From NCBI RefSeq assembly GCF_001280015.1, contig NZ_LGDV01000188.1, positions 36,104-100,103 on the forward strand: a stretch of DNA of 64,000 nt. The letters run 5' to 3'. Below, one piece after another: positions 55,803 to 64,000 of this stretch. The stretch is from Streptomyces sp. MMG1121. GTDB taxonomy: Bacteria; Actinomycetota; Actinomycetes; Streptomycetales; Streptomycetaceae. The position numbers and the translations under genes were made by a program. The notes beneath the pieces were generated by a model that was not told the origin of the DNA, searched no databases, and saw only the letters and a program-made list of their open reading frames with translations. Position 1 is the first letter of the stretch. Every line of letters starts with the position of its first letter.

Positions 55803-55821
55803 GCACTCAGTGTCACTCGTA
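55803..55821. promoter_or_regulatory. Putative TetR site upstream of the OB-fold gene
   Basis: GCACTCAGTGTCACTCGTA stands about 100 bp upstream of the OB-fold start. Its core CACTCAGTGTCA is nearly the reverse complement of TGACACTCAGTG found upstream of the TetR gene (56636). The two sites flank the TetR gene, suggesting one regulator for both. Confidence 0.5.
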
Positions 55822-55860
55822 AAGGCACTCCGTACCCTGAATTCATCTGTGCGAGCCGCG

Positions 55861-56604
55861 TCAGACGCGGCCGAGCACCGCCTCCAGCTCCTGCACCACC
55901 CGCCACAGCGGCGCATCCCGGCGGCAGGCCAGCACCACCACGTCGTCAGGATCTCCTGCGGGCCCGCCGACCGGCACCGGGTTGACGCGGACGGACGCCT
56001 CGACTTCGGCGGAACGCCCGAACGCCTTCTGCACATACCCCAACGCGTGGTCCACCGCCGCGCCCGCGTCGCCCTCGCCGTGCGAACGCAGCCAGGAGCG
56101 CAGGCCGTTGTTGTGGGCGGCGACGACCGAGGCCGCGATCACATCGGCCCGCAACGTCCCGTCGGGCAGGCCCGCGAACCGCCCGCGCAGATACTCGGCG
56201 AGCGCGCGCTCGTAGCGCCACACCACCGACAGCTCGTAGGCGCGCAGGCCCGGCACCTGCTTGGTGAGGCGGTAGCGCTGCACCGAGAAGGTGGGGTTCT
56301 CGGCGTACATCCGCAGCACCAGCCGGGCCGCGTCGCACACCCGCCGCACCGGCTCGTGCTCCGCGCCGCCCGCCGAGAGGAAGGCGGTCATGTCGGCCAG
56401 GCAGCGCTCGTGGTCGGGGAAGACCACGTCCTCCTTGGAGGGGAAGTAGCGGAAGAACGAACGCCGGCCGACCCCGGCCAGGGCCACGATGTCGTCGACG
56501 GTGGTCTGCTCGTACCCGCGTTCCAGGAAGAGCCGGAAGGCCGCCGCGACCAGGGCCTCCCGCATCGGCGGCTTCGCGGTCGGCGCCGCGCTGCTGGAGC
56601 TCAT
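55861..56604 (-). CDS. TetR-family regulator
   Basis: A 247-residue TetR protein. The DNA-binding domain is residues 14-60 (REALVAAAFRLFLERGYEQT, GVGRRSFFRYFPSKE). The ligand domain ends with a distinctive Val/Arg-rich tail. Gene order on the minus strand is this gene, then the OB-fold gene. Motifs at 56636-56659 in its promoter and 55803-55821 support autoregulation and control of the neighbour. Confidence 0.92.
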   Translation of the reverse strand: MSSSSAAPTAKPPMREALVAAAFRLFLERGYEQTTVDDIVALAGVGRRSFFRYFPSKEDVVFPDHERCLADMTAFLSAGGAEHEPVRRVCDAARLVLRMYAENPTFSVQRYRLTKQVPGLRAYELSVVWRYERALAEYLRGRFAGLPDGTLRADVIAASVVAAHNNGLRSWLRSHGEGDAGAAVDHALGYVQKAFGRSAEVEASVRVNPVPVGGPAGDPDDVVVLACRRDAPLWRVVQELEAVLGRV

Positions 56605-56635
56605 GGACGGGAACGTAGCACTCGGAAGGGAAGTG

Positions 56636-56659
56636 TGACACTCAGTGCAGTACGAGTGC
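56636..56659. promoter_or_regulatory. Putative TetR operator in the TetR promoter
   Basis: TGACACTCAGTGCA followed by TACGAGTGC, 32 bp upstream of the TetR start. In reverse complement it reads CACTGAGTGTCA, differing from the site at 55803 by one base in 12. TACGAGTGC also resembles the flanking CACTCGTA there in reverse. Confidence 0.5.
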
Positions 56660-56780
56660 TCTCGCGGGGGAACTGAGTGCTGTGAGGAGGGGTGCGGTGT
56701 GCCGTGAGGCCTGCGCTGGGGCCTGCGCTGAGGCGTGCCGAGCGGGTCCTTCCGAACACCGGAGCGATCGAATTGACTGT

Positions 56781-56797
56781 AATCGATCGATACGATT
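56781..56797. promoter_or_regulatory. Dyad AATCG-N7-CGATT upstream of the regulator gene
   Basis: AATCGATCGATACGATT follows a TTGACT (-35-like, 56773-56778). A related CGATCG core occurs before the transporter operon (58012-58029). The regulator encoded next is the likely ligand for both, so autorepression is inferred. Confidence 0.55.
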
Positions 56798-56862
56798 GTG
56801 GGCGTAGAGTAAGCGACTCGCGATCACTGATCCCGCGCGATCACTGTTCCAGGGGGAACCCC

Positions 56863-57972
56863 ATGCGACTGCACGTCGACCAGCGCCATGAGCGGGTGCT
56901 CGAACTCGTCCGGGAGCGGGGCAGCCTCCGCGTCGCCGAACTGGCCGCCGAACTCGGCGTCTCCGCCGTCACCCTGCGCCGCGACGTGGAGACGCTCGCC
57001 GCCCAGGGCCGCGTACGGCGGCTGCACGGCGCGGTCGTCTGGCCGGGCGAACGCGCCCCCGGCACGGCCACCGCCGGCGAACCGCACCACGGGTCCCTCG
57101 AGGGCGCCGTCATCGGCATGATCGTGCCGACCACGGTCAACCTCTTCGCCACCATCGTGCGCGGCGCCCGGGAAGCCGTCGCCGCCCGGGGCGGACGGCT
57201 CGTGCTCGGCGTCTCCGGCTACGTCGACACCGAGGACAGCGTCCAGGCGGAGCACCTGATCGCGGGCGGTGCGCGCGGGCTGCTGGTGGCGCCCAGCTGG
57301 TTCGCCGGCGTCCCCCAGGACGGGCAGGAGAAATGGCTGATGGAGAGCGGGGTGCCCACCGTGCTGGTGGAGCGCTCCGCCCCGCCCGGCAACCCCGCCG
57401 CCGACCTCGACCGGGTCCGCACCGACCGCGCCCACGGCGCCGCCGTCGCCGTCGGCCACCTGGCCGCCCTCGGCCACCGCAGGATCACCGCGGTGCTCCA
57501 GGAAGGCCCGCACGCCGTCCAGATCAGCGCCGGTTTCCAGGCCGCCGTACGCGCGCGCGGCATCGACGTCGACCAGGGTGCCCCGAGCGTACGGGAACAC
57601 GGCGACTACGACGCCTCCGTCGACTACCTCGTCCGGGCGGTCCGCGAACGCGGCGTCACCGCAGCCCTGGTGCACAGCGACGAGGACGCCATCGTGCTCG
57701 TCCCCCGGCTCCAGGCGCACGGGGTGCGGGTGCCCGACGACCTCGCGCTCATCACGTACGAGGACGAGGTCGCCGGCCTCGCCGACGTGCCCCTGACCGC
57801 CATCGCCCCGCCCACCCGCGCGGTCGGCGAACTCGCCGCGAAACTGCTGCTGCGCCGCCTCGCCGAGCAGGCCGAAGGACGGCGTCCCGGACCCCGGCAA
57901 CACCTCGACCTGCTCCCGGAGTTGCGTATCCGCTCCTCCTGCGGCGGTCAGCAGCCCGACGACGCCTCCTGA
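56863..57972 (+). CDS. Regulator with DeoR-type HTH and LacI/PBP sensor domain
   Basis: A 369-residue chimera. Residues 1-58 are a DeoR-like winged helix (ERVLELVRERGSLRVAELAA, VSAVTLRRDVETLAAQGRVR). Residues about 80-360 are a LacI/periplasmic-binding domain (VIGMIVPTTVNLFATIVRGA, LGHRRITAVLQE, ALVHSDEDAIVLVPRLQAHG). DeoR proteins normally carry a sugar-phosphate isomerase-like sensor. Here the sensor is for free sugars or other imported ligands. The ATG has GGGGGA upstream. It precedes the transport operon, which it probably controls. Confidence 0.92.
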   Translation: MRLHVDQRHERVLELVRERGSLRVAELAAELGVSAVTLRRDVETLAAQGRVRRLHGAVVWPGERAPGTATAGEPHHGSLEGAVIGMIVPTTVNLFATIVRGAREAVAARGGRLVLGVSGYVDTEDSVQAEHLIAGGARGLLVAPSWFAGVPQDGQEKWLMESGVPTVLVERSAPPGNPAADLDRVRTDRAHGAAVAVGHLAALGHRRITAVLQEGPHAVQISAGFQAAVRARGIDVDQGAPSVREHGDYDASVDYLVRAVRERGVTAALVHSDEDAIVLVPRLQAHGVRVPDDLALITYEDEVAGLADVPLTAIAPPTRAVGELAAKLLLRRLAEQAEGRRPGPRQHLDLLPELRIRSSCGGQQPDDAS

Positions 57973-58019
57973 CTCTCCGCACTCCCCGTAGCGGCGAAGC
58001 GCTCGGAAGGCGATCGAAT

Positions 58020-58029
58020 AACGATCGTT
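58020..58029. promoter_or_regulatory. Palindrome AACGATCGTT before the transporter operon
   Basis: Lies in an AT-rich stretch (58012-58050) just upstream of the binding-protein gene, with a preceding CGATCGAATA. It shares the CGATCG core with 56781-56797 and is a good candidate operator for the DeoR/LacI-type regulator. Confidence 0.6.
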
Positions 58030-58128
58030 TTGATTATCTTGCGCGAACGCTCTTGACGTTGATCGTGCGTGCACAAAAGATGTCCTGCGACCGCCTCTTC
58101 CCGTACGAGGTCTCGTAGGAGCCGTGCC

Positions 58129-59439
58129 ATGACGCGTACGCCACGATCGTTCCGCACAGTCACCGCCACCGCCGCCGTCGCCGCGCTGGGCCTGCTCGCC
58201 ACCGCCTGCGGCGGCGGTTCCGGCTCGACGGGCGACGCGTCCGACGGCAAGCCCGTGACCATCGACTACTGGACCTGGACCCTCGGCGCCAAGTCGACCG
58301 TCGACGCGTTCAACAAGACGCACAAGGACGTCAAGGTCAGATTCACCGAGATACCGAGCGGCACCGAGGGCTACAGCAAGCTGGCCAACGCGGTGAAAGC
58401 GGGCAACGCCCCGGACGTGGCCACGATCGAATACCAGATGGTCCCCGAGTTCGCCAGCCAGGGCAATCTGATCGACCTGACCAAATACGCCGGTGAAACG
58501 GTCAAGACGAAGTTCCCCAAGTCGATCCAGTCCCTGGTGACCTTCGGCGGCCGGACCTGGACCGTCCCCTACGACGTGGCACCGCAGCTGTTCTACTACC
58601 GCACCGACCTCTTCAAGAAGTACGGCATCACCGTGCCCAAGACCTGGGACGACTTCAAGAAGGCCGCCGAGAAGGTCAAGGAGCAGGACAAGAGCGTCCG
58701 GCTGGCCTCCCTGCCCAAGAACGACCCCGCCCTGCTCGCCGCCCTGGCCTGGCAGGCCGGCGGCAAGTGGTTCGGCACCCAGGGCGACGCCTGGAAGACC
58801 GGCGTGGACGACGCCGCCACCAAGAAGGTCGCCGCCTACTGGGACGGCCTGGTCAAGGACGACCTCGTACAGACCTTCACCGGCTACAGCCCCGAGGAGA
58901 CCAAGGCCCGCGCCGAGGGCAAGACGCTCTCCTTCCTGGGCGCCTCCTGGTCGGCCGGCGGCATGAAGACCGCCCTGCCCGACCTCAAGGGCAAGTGGGC
59001 CGCCGCCCCCATGCCCAGCTGGTCCGCCCCCGCCGGCGGCAACTACGGCGGCACCTCCTACGGCGTCCTCACGGGCAGCAAGCACGTCGAGGCCGCCGCC
59101 GAGTTCATCACCTGGCTGACCACGAACAAGGCCGGCGTCGAGGCCCGGCTCGCCGACCTGACGTCCCCGAGCAGCGCACTGCCCGCCAACCCGGACATGC
59201 GCAAGGTCGCCGCCGCCAAGTTCGACACCTCCTACTTCAACGGCCAGGACCTCTACGCCCTCGCCTCCCGGGAAGCCGACGCCATCGTGCCCGGCTGGAC
59301 CTGGGGCCCGGACCAGATGGACGTCTACACCGCCATCCAGGACACCACCGCCAAGTCCGGCTTCCTCGCGGGCGTCGAGGCAGGCGAACGCAAGGCCGAG
59401 TCCGGCATCACCGACCGCGGCCTGAAGCTCGCCAGGTAA
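58129..59439 (+). CDS. ABC transporter substrate-binding lipoprotein (family 1)
   Basis: A 436-residue extracytoplasmic binding protein. The signal is a lipoprotein type: hydrophobic ALGLLATAC with Cys27 as lipidation site, then a Gly/Ser linker. The mature part (TIDYWTWTLGAKSTVDAFNK, WTVPYDVAPQLFYYRTDLF) is a family 1 carbohydrate-binding fold. It is first in the operon, with two permeases, a dehydrogenase and a phosphatase-like enzyme. The ligand is probably a carbohydrate or phosphorylated derivative. Confidence 0.93.
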   Translation: MTRTPRSFRTVTATAAVAALGLLATACGGGSGSTGDASDGKPVTIDYWTWTLGAKSTVDAFNKTHKDVKVRFTEIPSGTEGYSKLANAVKAGNAPDVATIEYQMVPEFASQGNLIDLTKYAGETVKTKFPKSIQSLVTFGGRTWTVPYDVAPQLFYYRTDLFKKYGITVPKTWDDFKKAAEKVKEQDKSVRLASLPKNDPALLAALAWQAGGKWFGTQGDAWKTGVDDAATKKVAAYWDGLVKDDLVQTFTGYSPEETKARAEGKTLSFLGASWSAGGMKTALPDLKGKWAAAPMPSWSAPAGGNYGGTSYGVLTGSKHVEAAAEFITWLTTNKAGVEARLADLTSPSSALPANPDMRKVAAAKFDTSYFNGQDLYALASREADAIVPGWTWGPDQMDVYTAIQDTTAKSGFLAGVEAGERKAESGITDRGLKLAR

Positions 59440-59650
59440 CCCACGGGAGACTCCCGCCTCTTGAGCCCCGAGAGAGAGCTGGGGGGAGGGGACGCGGCGC
59501 GGGTGCGGCACGCCAAGGGGGCGCACCGCACCCGCCCCGGCCTCTCACGACACCCCGCGCCACCGACTCCGGCCCGGCAAAGGGACCCGCACCCCCTCGC
59601 CTCACCCGTCTCCCCCTCCACCGCCCACCCCCGACTCCGAAGGAGCCGTC

Positions 59651-60634
59651 GTGGCAGCACCCCCGGCCCGAACCGCCGGTTGGCCGGCCGGGCAGCGCGG
59701 TTCGGCCGGACCGGACGCCGCCCGGCCGTCCGCAGCCGTACCGCTCAGGCGCGGCCAGCGCCGGGCCGCAGCCCTGCTCATCACCCCGTTCTTCGTGCTG
59801 TTCGGCGCCGTGATGGTCGCACCGATCGGCTACGCGCTGTGGATGAGCCTGTTCCAGGAACGCTCCTCCGGCCTCGGCTTCGGCGGCACCCGTCGGGTGT
59901 TCGCCGGGCTCGGCAACTACACCGCCGCCCTCTCCGACGCCAGCTTCCGAGACTCCTTCTTGCACATCGCGCTCTACTGCGCCCTGTACATCCCGGTGAT
60001 GATCGGCTCCTCGCTCGCCCTCGCCCTGCTCGTCGACTCGGCCCTCGCCCGAGCGAAACGGTTCTTCCAGCTGGCGCTCTTCCTGCCGCACGCGATCCCC
60101 GGACTGATCGCCTCGATCATCTGGATCTACCTCTACACCCCCGGCCTCAGCCCCGTGCTCGACTGGATCCAGTCCGCTGGCGGCAGCTGGGACTTCTACG
60201 CCAACGATCACGTCCTGCTCTCGATGGTCAACCTGTCCGCCTGGCAGTGGACCGGCTACAACATGGTCATCTTCTACGCCGCCCTCCAGGCCGTACCGCG
60301 CGAAGTGATCGAAGCGGCCGTCGTGGACGGGGCCGGCCATCTGCGCACCGCCGTGCGGATCAAGATCCCCATGATCACCTCGGCGATCGTCATGACCGTC
60401 CTGTTCACCTGCGTCGGCGCGATCCAGCTCTTCACCGAACCGAAGCTGCTCAACCAGCGCGGCGCGCCCTCGATCGACACCGCGTGGTCGCCCACCCTGT
60501 TCATCTGGAAGGCGGGATTCGTGCAGCACGACTACGGCCTCGCCGCGGCCGCCTCCCTGCTGCTCGCCGCGCTCGGCATCGCCCTCTCCTTCGTCGTCAC
60601 CCGCCTCGGAAACCGCTGGAAGGCGGCGGTATGA
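59651..60634 (+). CDS. Sugar ABC transporter permease (MalF-type)
   Basis: A 327-residue permease with six membrane helices, beginning LLITPFFVLFGAVMVAPIGY. The EAA loop reads EVIEAAVVDGAGHLRTAVRI, the site that docks an ATPase. Its 3' end overlaps the next permease by ATGA. The 211-bp gap before it (59440-59650) has a small hairpin (CGGGA/TCCCG near 59443) but no gene, so the binding protein may be made in excess. Confidence 0.93.
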   Translation: MAAPPARTAGWPAGQRGSAGPDAARPSAAVPLRRGQRRAAALLITPFFVLFGAVMVAPIGYALWMSLFQERSSGLGFGGTRRVFAGLGNYTAALSDASFRDSFLHIALYCALYIPVMIGSSLALALLVDSALARAKRFFQLALFLPHAIPGLIASIIWIYLYTPGLSPVLDWIQSAGGSWDFYANDHVLLSMVNLSAWQWTGYNMVIFYAALQAVPREVIEAAVVDGAGHLRTAVRIKIPMITSAIVMTVLFTCVGAIQLFTEPKLLNQRGAPSIDTAWSPTLFIWKAGFVQHDYGLAAAASLLLAALGIALSFVVTRLGNRWKAAV

Positions 60635-61557
60635 CCACCCTGACCCACGACACCTCCGTCACCGACCGGCGGCCCGCCGCCGAACGCCCCGCCCGGCCCG
60701 GCACCCGCCGCCGCACATCCGCGCACGGCCTGCTGTCGAAGACCGTCGTCAACGGGCTGCTGATCCTCGCCGCCTGCTACACCCTGATGCCCGTCAGCTG
60801 GCTGCTCATCGCCGCGACCAAGAACCACCGGGACCTGTTCGCCACCTCCGGCTTCACACTCGGCGACGTCAACCTCCTCGCCAATCTGCGGCATCTGTTC
60901 ACCTTCGACGACGGCATCTACCTGCGCTGGTTCGGCAACAGCGTCCTGTACTCCGTCGTCGGCTCCGCCGCCTCCAGCCTCATCTGCGTCGCCACCGGAT
61001 ACGCCTTCGACAAGTACGACTTCAAGGGCAAGGAGAAACTGTTCGCCCTCGTCCTCGGCGGCGTCCTCGTCCCCAGCACCGTCATCCAGCTGCCCATGTA
61101 CCTGCTCGCCACCAAGGCCGGCATCGTCAACACCTACTGGGCGCTCCTGCTGCCCGCCCTGGTCAACCCCTTCGGCGTCTATCTGGCCCGCGTCTTCTCC
61201 GAGGGCTACGTACCCGACGAGGTCCTGGAAGCCGCCCGTGTCGACGGCGCCGGCGAACTGCGCACCTTCGCCCGCGTCGGGCTGCCCATGCTGGCGCCCG
61301 GCTTCATGACGATCTTCCTGTTCTCCTTCACGGCCAGTTGGAACAATTTCTTCGGTGCGCTCGTGATGCTCAACGACGACCATCTCTACCCGGTCAACCT
61401 GGGCCTGTTCATGTGGAACAGCATCACCCAGCAGCAACCGGAGTACTACGCGCTCGTCATCACCGGCTCGCTCGTGGCCGTCCTCCCCCTGATCGCCGCC
61501 TTCGTCTGTCTGCAGCGCTTCTGGCGCTCCGGCCTGACCGCCGGCGCGGTGAAGTAA
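60631..61557 (+). CDS. Sugar ABC transporter permease (MalG-type)
   Basis: A 308-residue permease with six helices. The ATPase-docking loop reads EVLEAARVDGAGELRTFARV. It starts on the stop of the first permease (ATGA). No ATPase gene follows; in Streptomyces such importers often share a single MsiK-type ATPase encoded elsewhere. Confidence 0.93.
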   Translation: MTTLTHDTSVTDRRPAAERPARPGTRRRTSAHGLLSKTVVNGLLILAACYTLMPVSWLLIAATKNHRDLFATSGFTLGDVNLLANLRHLFTFDDGIYLRWFGNSVLYSVVGSAASSLICVATGYAFDKYDFKGKEKLFALVLGGVLVPSTVIQLPMYLLATKAGIVNTYWALLLPALVNPFGVYLARVFSEGYVPDEVLEAARVDGAGELRTFARVGLPMLAPGFMTIFLFSFTASWNNFFGALVMLNDDHLYPVNLGLFMWNSITQQQPEYYALVITGSLVAVLPLIAAFVCLQRFWRSGLTAGAVK

Positions 61558-61565
61558 AGGTGACC

Positions 61566-62603
61566 GTGACCTCCACCCCTTCCCCCACCCCTGCGCGCCC
61601 GCGCACCGCACTCGCCATGGGCGCCGACATCCACCACACCCTGCTCACCGACGGCCGTCTCGACCGGCTCCACGCCATCGCCCGCATCGACACGACCACG
61701 ACGATCACGACGATCAGCGACGCCGACCCGGCGACGGCCGTCCGGCTCGCCCGCACCGAAGTGCTCTTCACCCACTGGGGCGCACCCGCGCTCACCGAGG
61801 ACGCACTGCGTCGTATGCCCCGGCTGCGGGCCGTCGTCCACGCGGCCGGATCGGTCAAGCACCATGTCACCGACGCCGTCTGGAAACGCGGCATCACCGT
61901 CTCCTCCGCGGCCGACGCCAACGCCGTACCCGTCGCCGAATTCACCCTGGCCGCCATCCTGTTCGCGGGCAAACGCGTCCTCGACATCGCCCGCGGCTAC
62001 GCCCGCACCCGCACCCGGCCGAGCCTCCTGCCGTACTACACCGGCCACGGCAACTACCGGCGCACGGTCGGCCTGGTCGGCGCCTCCCGGGTCGGCCGCC
62101 GTGTCATCGAGCTGCTGCGCCCGTTCGACCTGCACGTCCTGCTGCACGACCCCTACGTCGACCCCGCCGAGGCCCGCGCCCTCGGAGCCGAACCGGCCGG
62201 CCTCGACGAACTCGCCGCACGCAGTGACGTGGTGAGCATCCACGCACCCCAACTCCCCGAGACCAGACACATGTTCGACGCCCGGCGGCTCGCCCTGCTC
62301 AAGGACGGCGCGACCCTCGTCAACACCTCCCGCGGCTCCCTCGTGGACACCGCCGCCCTCACCGGACACCTGCTCACCGGCCGGCTGAACGCCGTCCTCG
62401 ACGTCACCGACCCCGACGTACCGCCCGCCGACTCCCCCCTCTACACGCTGCCGAACGTCCTGCTCACCCCGCACATCGCGGGCTCGCTCGGCAACGAACT
62501 GGGCCGTATGACCGACTGGGCCGTGGACGAACTCTCCCGCTACGCACACGGATTGCCCTTCGCCCACCCGGTCGGACCCGAGGAACTCACCCGCTCGGCA
62601 TAA
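61566..62603 (+). CDS. D-isomer-specific 2-hydroxyacid dehydrogenase-like protein
   Basis: A 345-residue NAD(H)-dependent enzyme. The NAD motif is TVGLVGASRVGRRVIELL (Ala replaces the third Gly). Catalytic Arg lies in VNTSRGSLVD, Glu/Asp in LDVTDPDVPP, and His in LLTPHIAGSLG. The second GTG (61566) is chosen because AAAGG stands 6 nt before it; GTG 61560 lacks a site. It follows the permease by 8 bp, so it likely handles the imported compound or a derived 2-hydroxy or 2-keto acid. Confidence 0.9.
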   Translation: MTSTPSPTPARPRTALAMGADIHHTLLTDGRLDRLHAIARIDTTTTITTISDADPATAVRLARTEVLFTHWGAPALTEDALRRMPRLRAVVHAAGSVKHHVTDAVWKRGITVSSAADANAVPVAEFTLAAILFAGKRVLDIARGYARTRTRPSLLPYYTGHGNYRRTVGLVGASRVGRRVIELLRPFDLHVLLHDPYVDPAEARALGAEPAGLDELAARSDVVSIHAPQLPETRHMFDARRLALLKDGATLVNTSRGSLVDTAALTGHLLTGRLNAVLDVTDPDVPPADSPLYTLPNVLLTPHIAGSLGNELGRMTDWAVDELSRYAHGLPFAHPVGPEELTRSA

Positions 62604-62644
62604 CCCTCGATCGCCCACAACTCCCATTCCAGGCAAGGAGATTC

Positions 62645-63937
62645 ATGCCAGTGCGCCGTGTCCTCGTCGTCGGCGTCGACGGCGTACGCCTCGACACCCT
62701 GCGCCGGCTGCCCACCCCGCACCTCGACGCCCTCGCGGCCGACGGATTCCTCACCCCGGTCGAGGTGGACGACGACACCCCGACCCTGTCCGGCCCCTGC
62801 TGGGCGACGATCGTCACCGCAGTGGACGTCGCCAAGCACGGCGTGTGGAGCAACGACCTCTCCGGCCACCGCCTCGACGTCTTCCCCGACTTCGCCACCC
62901 GCCTCGACCGGCACGACGGCCGCCGCACCTTCGTCGCCGCCGGCTGGCGCCCCCTCCTCCAGCCGTGCGACGGCGGCCCCCTCTTCCGGTCACCGTCCAG
63001 CACCGTGCACATCGCCCCGCGTGCCGAGACCCCCGAGGCATGGGAGGAGTGCGACGGGCGGATCACCGAGGCCGCGGTGCGCGTGCTGGCGGAGGACGAC
63101 GTGGCGGCCTCCTTCGTCTACCTCGGCGCACCCGACGAGACCGCGCACGTCCTCGGCTGCGGGGAGGCGTACGAGAGGGCGGTGTGCCGTGCCGACGCCT
63201 GGCTCGGCCGTCTGCTCGCCGCCGTACGCTCCCGTCCCGCGTACGGCGACGAGGAGTGGACCTTTCTGGTCGTCACCGACCACGGCCATGCCGACGCGGG
63301 CGGGCACGGTGGCCGTACCGCCGCCGAGCGCACCGCCTGGCTGGTGGCCGCCGGCCCCGGCATCGGGCCCGCCGCGCCGCGCCGGATCCGGCATGCCGAC
63401 GTCGCCGCCCAGGTCTTCGCCGCGCTCGGCCGGCACCCGGACCGGCACTGGACCTTCGACGGCCGCCCGTTCGCGGCCCGGCCGCACGCCGTACTGTTCG
63501 ACCTGGCCGGCACCGAGTCCCGGTCGCTCACGCCGGACCACCTCGGCGACGTCGTGGAACTGCTCACCCTGCTGGGGGAGTTGGAGATCCCGACAGCCCT
63601 CGTGTCGGCGTCCTCGCGGCCGGACGCGGACGCCGTCCTGAAGACGCTCGACACGGCAGGCGCCCCCGCCTTCGCCACCACGGTCGCCGTGGGCGAGACC
63701 AGCCGCACCGCGCCCGCCTCCGCCCCGTACCTGGCCGCCGCCCGCACCCTGGGCGCGGACCCGGCGGCCTGCCTCGCCGTGACCGGCTCGACCGCCGGCC
63801 TCACCGCGGCCGAGGCAGCCGGCTGCCGGGTCCTCGCCGTACCGGCCTCCACACCACTCGCCCCGGCACCGCGCCGCACCGTACGCCGGGGGCTGACGGG
63901 CCTCGACGCCGCGGAGCTGTGGGCGGCCGGTCTCTGA
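62645..63937 (+). CDS. Alkaline-phosphatase-superfamily enzyme fused to a degenerate HAD domain
   Basis: A 430-residue cytosolic fusion with no signal peptide. Residues 1-275 are a phosphodiesterase/pyrophosphatase-type domain (VVGVDGVRLDTL, a Thr/Ser nucleophile in TLSGPCWATI, metal-site VVTDHGHADAGGHGG). Residues 280-430 have the HAD fold but the first motif is FDLAGT: Asp286 is kept and the general-acid Asp is Ala288. The later GSTAG stands for the usual DSxxG. So the HAD half is probably inactive, perhaps regulatory or structural. The ATG follows AAGGAG. It is the last gene of the uptake operon and may cleave a phosphodiester taken up by it. Confidence 0.88.
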   Translation: MPVRRVLVVGVDGVRLDTLRRLPTPHLDALAADGFLTPVEVDDDTPTLSGPCWATIVTAVDVAKHGVWSNDLSGHRLDVFPDFATRLDRHDGRRTFVAAGWRPLLQPCDGGPLFRSPSSTVHIAPRAETPEAWEECDGRITEAAVRVLAEDDVAASFVYLGAPDETAHVLGCGEAYERAVCRADAWLGRLLAAVRSRPAYGDEEWTFLVVTDHGHADAGGHGGRTAAERTAWLVAAGPGIGPAAPRRIRHADVAAQVFAALGRHPDRHWTFDGRPFAARPHAVLFDLAGTESRSLTPDHLGDVVELLTLLGELEIPTALVSASSRPDADAVLKTLDTAGAPAFATTVAVGETSRTAPASAPYLAAARTLGADPAACLAVTGSTAGLTAAEAAGCRVLAVPASTPLAPAPRRTVRRGLTGLDAAELWAAGL

Positions 63938-64000
63938 ACAGGGAGGCGGACCCCTCCGCCACACCAGCCACCCCCGTCACACGACGGCGCCCCCGACCAC

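Noticed and set aside
56824..59526. 900-codon minus-strand frame opposite the regulator and binding-protein genes
   Set aside because: Gly/Val/Asp-rich shadow; the plus strand has signal peptide, HTH and binding-protein features with good starts.

Overview
The window is high-GC DNA with the gene repertoire of a Streptomyces or a close relative. The signs are a ram/amf-type class III lanthipeptide operon, mycothiol-dependent formaldehyde oxidation, an F420/FMN-type PPOX protein, a SpoIIE-type phosphatase with an anti-sigma-like kinase domain, streptogrisin-like protease, many TetR/MarR/LysR regulators, and frequent GTG starts with leaderless-looking promoters. No rRNA, tRNA or CRISPR was seen. 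The spread of accessory metabolism, one transposase and several gene relics suggests a chromosome arm more than the conserved core, but this is inference.

Layout. 1-6533 (minus): a morphogenetic lanthipeptide operon, lanKC > precursor > two ABC exporters, the last one cut by the window edge. A perfect 16-bp hairpin lies between precursor and exporters. 6752-13046: a GAF/PAS/PP2C/HATPase phosphatase, then a small protein translationally coupled to a cytochrome b (qcrB), facing a ctaD-ctaF cytochrome oxidase pair whose last gene overlaps qcrB antisense. 13353-16393: a marR-MFS-cysteine-hydrolase-like operon divergent from a metallophosphoesterase. 16727-24341 (minus): a seven-gene cox-type molybdenum hydroxylase operon (S-L-M-D-E-F-G order) with a form II active-site loop. 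24470-30169: a relic of a tetracycline-resistance ribosomal protection protein, a secreted GH5 glycosidase, a secreted beta-propeller protein with a divergent TetR gene, and an alcohol dehydrogenase.

30284-33570 is a candidate mobile unit: an IS630-family transposase, a TetR gene and a short-chain dehydrogenase lie between 33-bp inverted repeats (30 of 33 matching), with near-identical 15-bp direct repeats just outside. 33694-39785 holds a glycosyltransferase, a broken ECF sigma gene with its intact membrane partner, folD, an NTF2-like protein and an acyltransferase-like protein lacking its catalytic serine. 40008-44972 holds mscR plus a metallo-hydrolase (formaldehyde detoxification), a DUF4180 protein, two SDRs and a LysR regulator. 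45043-53596 is a mixed stretch: a mycothiol-dependent-isomerase-like protein, L,D-transpeptidase, Gfo/Idh/MocA oxidoreductase divergent from an ROK regulator, an anchored serine protease, a PF04672 methyltransferase, a MalY-like lyase and a PPOX protein. 53618-56604 has a decayed secreted protein gene, an OB-fold/zinc-ribbon protein and a TetR gene with shared operator-like motifs.

56863-63937 is a coherent uptake locus: a DeoR-HTH/LacI-sensor regulator, lipoprotein binding protein, two permeases (no ATPase), a 2-hydroxyacid dehydrogenase and a cytosolic alkaline-phosphatase-superfamily enzyme fused to a degenerate HAD domain. The last fusion, the 3.3-kb inverted-repeat unit and the lanthipeptide operon are the most interesting parts.
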